A stretch of 64,000 bases of DNA from JAHRAW01 sp963693025 (GTDB taxonomy: Bacteria; Pseudomonadota; Gammaproteobacteria; Arenicellales; Poriferihabitantaceae): assembly GCA_963693025.1 (NCBI GenBank), contig OY843749.1:2914001-2978000 (forward strand), read 5' to 3'. Positions within the stretch are counted from its first letter, which is position 1, and every line of letters begins with the position of its first letter. The position numbers and the translations under genes were made by a program. Positions 59,959 to 64,000 of the stretch are shown here, piece by piece. The notes under the pieces were generated by a model that was given only the letters and a program-made list of their open reading frames with translations, had not been told where the DNA came from and searched no databases.

Positions 59959-61776
59959 TTAGTGCGTGGAATCCAGCACGGTTTTGCCGCGCGGTATGCG
60001 GATTTCATCCACCATCGCCTGGGTTTCGGCGTCCGGTTCGGCGGTCATCAGTGAAGCGGCGACCATCGCCACCAGGCTGACCGGCATGCCGATGATGCCG
60101 AAGCGCAGGTGGTCGATGCCGAACCACGGGTCGTTGCCGAGGAATTGCGGCGCCACCCAATACAGGTAGGCGGTGCCGGCGATGAAGCCGCACACCATGC
60201 CGGCAACCGCCCCGGCGCGGTTGGCGCGCTTCCACCAGATGCCCAGCACAATCGGAAAGAACAGCCCGGAGCAGGCGAAGTCAAACGCCCAAATCACCGC
60301 GCCCAGGATGCCGGTTAGTTTGAGGCTGGCGACGAAAGCGCCGGCGGCGCCGATGCCGAGAAGCAGAACGCGCGCCACCAGCAAGCGGTGTTTGGTGTCG
60401 GCTTTCGGGTCGATGATTTTGTAATACAAATCATGCGACAACGCATTGGCGATTGCCAGCAACAAGCCGTCGGCGGTCGACATCGCCGCCGCCATGCCAC
60501 CGGCGGCGACCAGCCCGGAGATGACATACGGCAACCCTGCAATCTCCGGCGTCGCCAGCACCACGATGTCCGGGCGCATGAAAAACTCGTTGATTTGCAA
60601 GATGCCGTCGCCGTTGCCGTCGGTAATCGCCAGCATGCCGACATTGCTCCATTTCTGCACCCATTCCAGCGCGTTCACATCGGCAATCGCCTGCCCAATC
60701 ACGCTGGTGGCGAGGCTGGGGTCGAGCAACTGCAGTTTGGTGAAAGTCGCCAGCGCCGGTGCGGTGAAATACAGCAGGAAGATGAAGAACAGCGACCACG
60801 CCACCGACTGACGCGCGGCTTTCACCGACGGCGTGGTGAAGTAGCGCATCAGAATATGCGGCAGCGAAGCGGTGCCCGCCATCATGCACAGCACCAGCGT
60901 GACGAATTTCCAACTATACATCGCGCTGTCTTGCGGGGCGTTATGGAGCGTGGTCAGCACCCTCAGCCCGGCAACGCTTTCCACCGCCGGCGTGCCGACT
61001 CCCAGGGTCTGCTCCAACTCGCTGATTCGCACCACCGCTTCGCCGTAAGCGAACTGCGGAATGACGCCGAAATCTTGCACGTTGGACATCCAGAACACCG
61101 GCACCAGATACGCGATGATGAGCACGATGTATTGCGCGACTTGCGTCCACGTGACCGCGCGCATGCCGCCGAGCATCGAGCACAACAAAATGCCGGCAAG
61201 CCCAATCCACACGCCGACCTCAAAAGGAATCGTCAAGGCGCGCGCGGCGATGGTTCCGGTGGCGTTGATTTGCGCGGTCACATAAGTGAACGACGCGACC
61301 GCCAGCACCACCACGGCGCAGAGGCGCGGCAGGTTGCCGCCGTAGCGCGTGCCGACAAAATCGGGCACGGTGTAGCAGCCGAACTTGCGCAAGTAAGGCG
61401 CCATCAGCGCGGACACCAGCACATAGCCGCCGGTCCAGCCGACCACCAATGCGAGGTAGCCGTGGCCGCCGAAGTAGATGCCGCCGGCGAGCGCCACGAA
61501 TGACGCGCCGGACATCCAGTCGGCGGCGGTCGCCATGCCGTTGAACACCGCCGGCACCTGGCGCCCGGCTACGTAGTAGGCGTCCACCTGCATGGTGCGC
61601 GACAGCACGCCGATGGTGGCGTAAATCGCGATGGTGAAGGCGACGAACAAAATACCGATGGTGTCAGACGCCACGCCGAGTTGCTCAAGCACCGCCATCA
61701 GCACGACGAAGAGGAGAAAGCCGCCGGTGTAGAGCCCGTATATTTTGGGCAGGTTGTCGATGAAGTTACCTTTCAT
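59959..61776 (-). CDS. Sodium:solute symporter family protein (large subunit)
   Basis: A 605-residue permease of the SSS family with about 13 transmembrane segments. YYVAGRQVPAVFNGMATAADWMSG is the family signature, and GMAAAMSTADGLLLAIANALSHDLY is the sodium-site helix. The closest functional group is acetate/monocarboxylate permeases such as ActP, but the solute is not proven. ATG 61776 follows GGAGGA. The small subunit lies four bases upstream, so they form one operon. Confidence 0.9.
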   Translation of the reverse strand: MKGNFIDNLPKIYGLYTGGFLLFVVLMAVLEQLGVASDTIGILFVAFTIAIYATIGVLSRTMQVDAYYVAGRQVPAVFNGMATAADWMSGASFVALAGGIYFGGHGYLALVVGWTGGYVLVSALMAPYLRKFGCYTVPDFVGTRYGGNLPRLCAVVVLAVASFTYVTAQINATGTIAARALTIPFEVGVWIGLAGILLCSMLGGMRAVTWTQVAQYIVLIIAYLVPVFWMSNVQDFGVIPQFAYGEAVVRISELEQTLGVGTPAVESVAGLRVLTTLHNAPQDSAMYSWKFVTLVLCMMAGTASLPHILMRYFTTPSVKAARQSVAWSLFFIFLLYFTAPALATFTKLQLLDPSLATSVIGQAIADVNALEWVQKWSNVGMLAITDGNGDGILQINEFFMRPDIVVLATPEIAGLPYVISGLVAAGGMAAAMSTADGLLLAIANALSHDLYYKIIDPKADTKHRLLVARVLLLGIGAAGAFVASLKLTGILGAVIWAFDFACSGLFFPIVLGIWWKRANRAGAVAGMVCGFIAGTAYLYWVAPQFLGNDPWFGIDHLRFGIIGMPVSLVAMVAASLMTAEPDAETQAMVDEIRIPRGKTVLDSTH

Positions 61777-61780
61777 GGCG

Positions 61781-62044
61781 CTAGTCCTCCTCCGCAAAAC
61801 CGGTCTCCCGGTCGATGTTATGCTGCGTCCTGGCGAACCAGAAAATGAGAATCACAAAGATGATCTCAGAACCTTGCGCCGCCATGTAATAACCCAGCGG
61901 AAAGCCGATAAAGTTAAACGCATTGAGCGCGTTTGCAAACCAATGGACTGCAAACGAAAAGATAAACCAAAGCGCCAGGGTGATAAACATCAGCCGTTTT
62001 GTTCTCTGCCAATGAACGACCCGTTGTTGGGATGTGTCTGTCAT
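61781..62044 (-). CDS. Sodium:solute symporter small subunit (DUF4212)
   Basis: An 87-residue protein with two transmembrane helices (LMFITLALWFIFSFAVHWFA and GSEIIFVILIFWFARTQHNI) and the conserved link NAFNFIGFPLGYYMAAQGSE. This is the DUF4212 partner of SSS symporters. ATG 62044 follows GAGGA. Together with the large subunit it forms a two-component transporter. Confidence 0.9.
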   Translation of the reverse strand: MTDTSQQRVVHWQRTKRLMFITLALWFIFSFAVHWFANALNAFNFIGFPLGYYMAAQGSEIIFVILIFWFARTQHNIDRETGFAEED

Positions 62045-62114
62045 GGTCTGTCCTCTTGTTGGGAAAGTAAGGAGAAAGGAAATTAACACGGAGTGCCTGA
62101 AGCACGATGGGCGG

Positions 62115-62143
62115 ATACTATCCGATTTGGGGCGTCAGGGCAA
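62115..62143 (-). promoter_or_regulatory. Sigma-70 promoter of the symporter operon
   Basis: On the minus strand TTGCCC (62143-62138), 17 bases, TAGTAT (62120-62115). It is about 70 bases from the DUF4212 start. The rest of 62144-62234 is A/T-rich and holds no gene. Confidence 0.6.
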
Positions 62144-62234
62144 TACGGCGGAAACGGTTTGTGTTATGTTGTGTCTTGTTTTGTAAATCAAATAGTTATA
62201 CTGTTTTTATCCGGCGATGGTTTTAGATAGGGGG

Positions 62235-62873
62235 CTAACTGGTCATATTTTGCATGAACTCGACAAGTTCATGGGCTTTGGTTGATGGATTGTCGGTGTG
62301 ATTGTTGGCAGCGGCTTTCATCGACTTTTTTGCATGAGTTTTTGCGGTTTCCAACTTGTCGCGCACAATGTCGTATATGTTTTCTTTGCCTTTCCGGTAT
62401 CCGCGGATATGTTTTTTCAATTCAGATAATACTTGCTTGCTGGTGTAGGGTGAGGTGGTGTATTTGTAGTGCAGTAGCAAAAAGTACTCAAAAGCCGGCA
62501 CAGACATGATTGCGTGAAAAACGTGGCGCGGTTTCATGGCCGTGATTTGTGTCAACGCTTGTTGGTAATCCGTATGGCTATTTTTGTCGAACACACAGAA
62601 AACTTGGTCGAAAGGGAAGCCTGCTTTTTTCTCTTTCTCATAGCGTTCCCTGGCAAAGGCGACGACACTCGTGGGGGAGGGATTACTCTCCCCGGTAATT
62701 TCCGCGCCGCTGAGTCTGAGTTCGTTCTTGAGACCACCAAAATAGTTGGGTTCGGTTTTCTTGCCTTCGCAAACGATTAGAATCTTGGGATAAGTCTTCC
62801 GCTTGGCTCTTCGGCGCGAAAGCCCCCGGGCGCCTCTTGCCTTGCGCTTATGGAACAGGTTGTCCGTCCCCAT
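62235..62873 (-). CDS. RloB-domain protein (AbiLii-like)
   Basis: A 212-residue protein of the RloB family. Diagnostic segments are ILIVCEGKKTEPNYFGGL near residue 32, VFCVFDKNSHTDYQQAL and VPAFEYFLLLHY, the acidic residues of a Toprim-like nuclease fold. In the AbiL abortive-infection system and in RloAB pairs such a protein is the effector next to an AAA ATPase, as here. It starts eight bases after the ATPase stop. Lower GC than its neighbours. Confidence 0.85.
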   Translation of the reverse strand: MGTDNLFHKRKARGARGLSRRRAKRKTYPKILIVCEGKKTEPNYFGGLKNELRLSGAEITGESNPSPTSVVAFARERYEKEKKAGFPFDQVFCVFDKNSHTDYQQALTQITAMKPRHVFHAIMSVPAFEYFLLLHYKYTTSPYTSKQVLSELKKHIRGYRKGKENIYDIVRDKLETAKTHAKKSMKAAANNHTDNPSTKAHELVEFMQNMTS

Positions 62874-62881
62874 TTCTGCGC

Positions 62882-64000
62882 TTACGCTTCTTGGATATAG
62901 GGCAGGGCGCCATAAGCGCCGGAGAGATAGCCCAGCTCCAGGTTTTCCCGCCCCTTGCGCGGGCTAAAATCAGTCAACGGATAAACCGCCGTCTCGCCCT
63001 GTTTGTTTTTTTCGCAGAACCAAATTTGGTCGCGGCGCATAATTTTCTGGTTCAGCATGGCGGTCTCGTGCGTGGTGAATACCAGTTGTGCGTTATGCGG
63101 GTTTGTTTTGTCGTTGTGAAACAGTTCCACCAGGAACTTGACCAGTTTCAAGTGAAGGTGTTCGTGCAATTCATCAACAAAAATCACGCGACCTTTCTTC
63201 AAGGCGTCAATCCAATAACCGGCGAAAGCAAACATTTTCCGGGTGCCCATTGACTCGTCACCAAAATCAAACGTCACCGGTTTCCCATCGGTGTCCGTAT
63301 AAACCGTGGCAATTTCATAAACGGCTTCACCCTGCATTTCCCTGACAAAAAATTGTTGCACGTGCTCCGGCAAGTCTTGGGGCAACTCATCCCGGCTGAG
63401 CGCTTTCTTTTTGACATATAAGTCGTCAATATCCAAGTCAGCCGCTTTCAGAAAATTCAGCACTTTTTCCTTTCCATACGGGGATGAACCGGGGTTGTAA
63501 TTCAATGCCGAACTACCGGGGGAAGGTGTATTATTCGTGAACCAATCGTAAAGCGGTTGCAATTGTTGGCTGTTTAACTGAACCGCGGTTGACAGAAACA
63601 ACGCATTATCGCGGGTGGATTTTTTCCAGAGGCTCTTCTCACCGCTCAGGAACGCACCGAATTCCCATTCATATTCCCGCTTGTCCGATGACCATGTCCG
63701 CTCAAACCACCGTTGCGCGCGATTGCGCGGGTAAGCGATCAACCACTCTTCCCTGACTTGCTCTTGCGTAATCGAAAAACCATATTGATAGCGCACACCG
63801 TCAGCGATAAAGTGCATTTCAAATTCACTGGGCGCATTCCGTGTCTTGGAATCCAGCATAAACGGCCGCGCCGGAAGCGGGCCGCCTCGAAGTTGCTCCA
63901 AACCCGATTTCACCACCACCGACCGCATGGTCTTAAACGCCAGCAAGAGATTGGTCTTGCCCGCGGCATTGGCGCCGTAAATCGCCGCCGAACGCAGCAA
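62882..64000 (-). CDS. AAA ATPase (AbiLi/RloA-like), 5' end beyond the window
   Basis: 372 residues are visible. The frame is open to the window end, where a TTG is only an apparent start. Walker A is YGANAAGKTNLLLAF near the visible N terminus; Walker B is RVIFVDELHEHLH; QLVFTTHETAML follows as in the AAA_21/SMC-like class. Such ATPases sense or gate their nuclease partner in OLD-like and AbiL-like defence systems. About 30-40 N-terminal residues should lie outside. Confidence 0.85.
   Translation of the reverse strand: MLRSAAIYGANAAGKTNLLLAFKTMRSVVVKSGLEQLRGGPLPARPFMLDSKTRNAPSEFEMHFIADGVRYQYGFSITQEQVREEWLIAYPRNRAQRWFERTWSSDKREYEWEFGAFLSGEKSLWKKSTRDNALFLSTAVQLNSQQLQPLYDWFTNNTPSPGSSALNYNPGSSPYGKEKVLNFLKAADLDIDDLYVKKKALSRDELPQDLPEHVQQFFVREMQGEAVYEIATVYTDTDGKPVTFDFGDESMGTRKMFAFAGYWIDALKKGRVIFVDELHEHLHLKLVKFLVELFHNDKTNPHNAQLVFTTHETAMLNQKIMRRDQIWFCEKNKQGETAVYPLTDFSPRKGRENLELGYLSGAYGALPYIQEA

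Overview
The window is GC-rich, densely coding bacterial chromosome. Gene content and order point to a gammaproteobacterium: dapF-DUF484-xerC; def-fmt-rsmB-trkA-trkH; rnc-era-recO; aceE-aceF-lpdA with a homodimeric E1; rpsF-rpsR-rplI-dnaB-alr-radA; and dapD-miaA. No rRNA, tRNA or CRISPR array was found. I cannot name the genus from sequence alone.

Layout. 1-5670: 3' part of a giant repeat-rich surface protein with a C-terminal autotransporter-type barrel. 6025-11747: XRE/HTH regulator, membrane pyrophosphatase, XerC, DUF484, DapF, small membrane protein. 12289-18483: S41 protease, Fic protein with a three-copy operator-like array, M23 peptidase whose 5' end lies in a repeat element, methyltransferase, radical SAM protein with a CCAEP tail. 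19121-25153: translation and potassium-uptake cluster. 25163-31643: TolC, PCMT, IlvA, 4'-phosphopantetheinyl transferase, DegT aminotransferase, Mth938-like protein. 31701-37462: Hom, RecJ, Rnc, Era, RecO and an unlisted 34-aa membrane peptide. 37475-42966: pyruvate dehydrogenase complex. 43099-50332: envelope-glycan-like membrane cluster with two long poly-C tracts (12 and 18 C). 50478-56683: ribosomal proteins, DnaB, Alr, RadA. 56976-62044: transporter remnant, DapD, MiaA, YggT-like protein and a two-subunit sodium:solute symporter. 62235-64000: a RloB plus AAA ATPase pair resembling AbiL/RloAB antiphage modules, cut by the window end.

The most striking non-gene feature is a modular repeat family of about 200 bp, with at least 13 copies in 64 kb. 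It carries terminal inverted repeats (GTCATTCTCGA), three internal palindromic modules, conserved linkers between copies, nested insertions and short tandem tails. Copies sit at nearly every longer intergenic gap. Some run into genes: one supplies the last codons and stop of radA, and one covers the expected start of the M23 peptidase. Together with poly-C tracts in the glycan-like cluster, a surface adhesin and a possible defence pair, this suggests a genome with much repeat-driven remodelling at its envelope and accessory loci, on an otherwise conventional gammaproteobacterial backbone.
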